From assembly GCA_020724025.1 (NCBI GenBank), contig DYHU01000007.1, positions 18,470 through 30,063 on the forward strand: 11,594 bases of DNA, in the 5' to 3' direction. Both the position numbers and the translations under genes were made by a program. Source of the stretch: Syntrophorhabdus sp. Its GTDB lineage: Bacteria; Desulfobacterota; BSN033; UBA1163. Of the stretch, positions 11,586 through 11,594 are shown piece by piece (position 1 is the stretch's first letter; each line of letters starts with the position of its first letter). The notes beneath the pieces were generated by a model. It was not told the origin of the DNA and did not search any database. It saw only the letters and a program-made list of their open reading frames with translations.

Positions 11586-11594
11586 CCCTTGAGC

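Overview
The window reads as a chromosomal stretch of a Gram-negative bacterium. Two genes at the left edge belong to lipopolysaccharide synthesis (phosphoheptose isomerase and an LpxL/HtrB-type acyltransferase). The dispersed GTCATTCC...GGAATCCAG hairpins, the 'TCATTGCGAGGAGC' repeat and the AmmeMemoRadiSam radical SAM gene are what I would expect in a Desulfobacterota/'deltaproteobacterial' genome. That placement is an inference; no ribosomal or other strong taxonomic marker is present.

Layout. 1-1182 (minus): the lipid A acyltransferase-like gene, then gmhA, which runs off the left edge. 1183-1740: a 540-base divergent intergenic region holding two nested inverted-repeat elements and at least four copies of a palindromic repeat unit. 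1741-3798 (plus): a five-TM sulfatase-fold (LtaS-like) transferase. 3832-4466: a HigB/HigA-type toxin-antitoxin pair whose toxin carries an in-frame TAA. 4518-8314 (plus): a tight four-gene set of PIG-L/LmbE deacetylase, acyl carrier protein, acetyl-CoA-synthetase-like AMP-forming ligase and stand-alone GlmU-like beta-helix acyltransferase. It is followed directly by an N-terminally truncated DJ-1/PfpI remnant. 8833-10273: an accessory patch with repeats, an intact RHH-RelE toxin-antitoxin pair behind a clear promoter/operator, stem-loop repeats, a decayed hot-dog thioesterase start and an orphan HicB-type antitoxin. 10320-11585 (minus): a radical SAM enzyme of the AmmeMemoRadiSam type followed by a 58-residue zinc-ribbon protein, with a dispersed repeat between them.

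How the genes may work together. The left part concerns the cell envelope (heptose, lipid A, a periplasmic headgroup transferase). The 4518-8314 set looks like one operon and combines de-N-acetylation, activation of a small acyl group (the acetate-type WWQTETG motif is present), a carrier protein and a sugar acyltransferase fold. That suggests a small acyl-exchange pathway on an amino-sugar or related metabolite, which I cannot match to a named system. It is the best candidate here for something undescribed. The three toxin-antitoxin modules, two gene remnants and five families of repeats between 3795 and 10530 mark the region as a site of repeated insertion and deletion.
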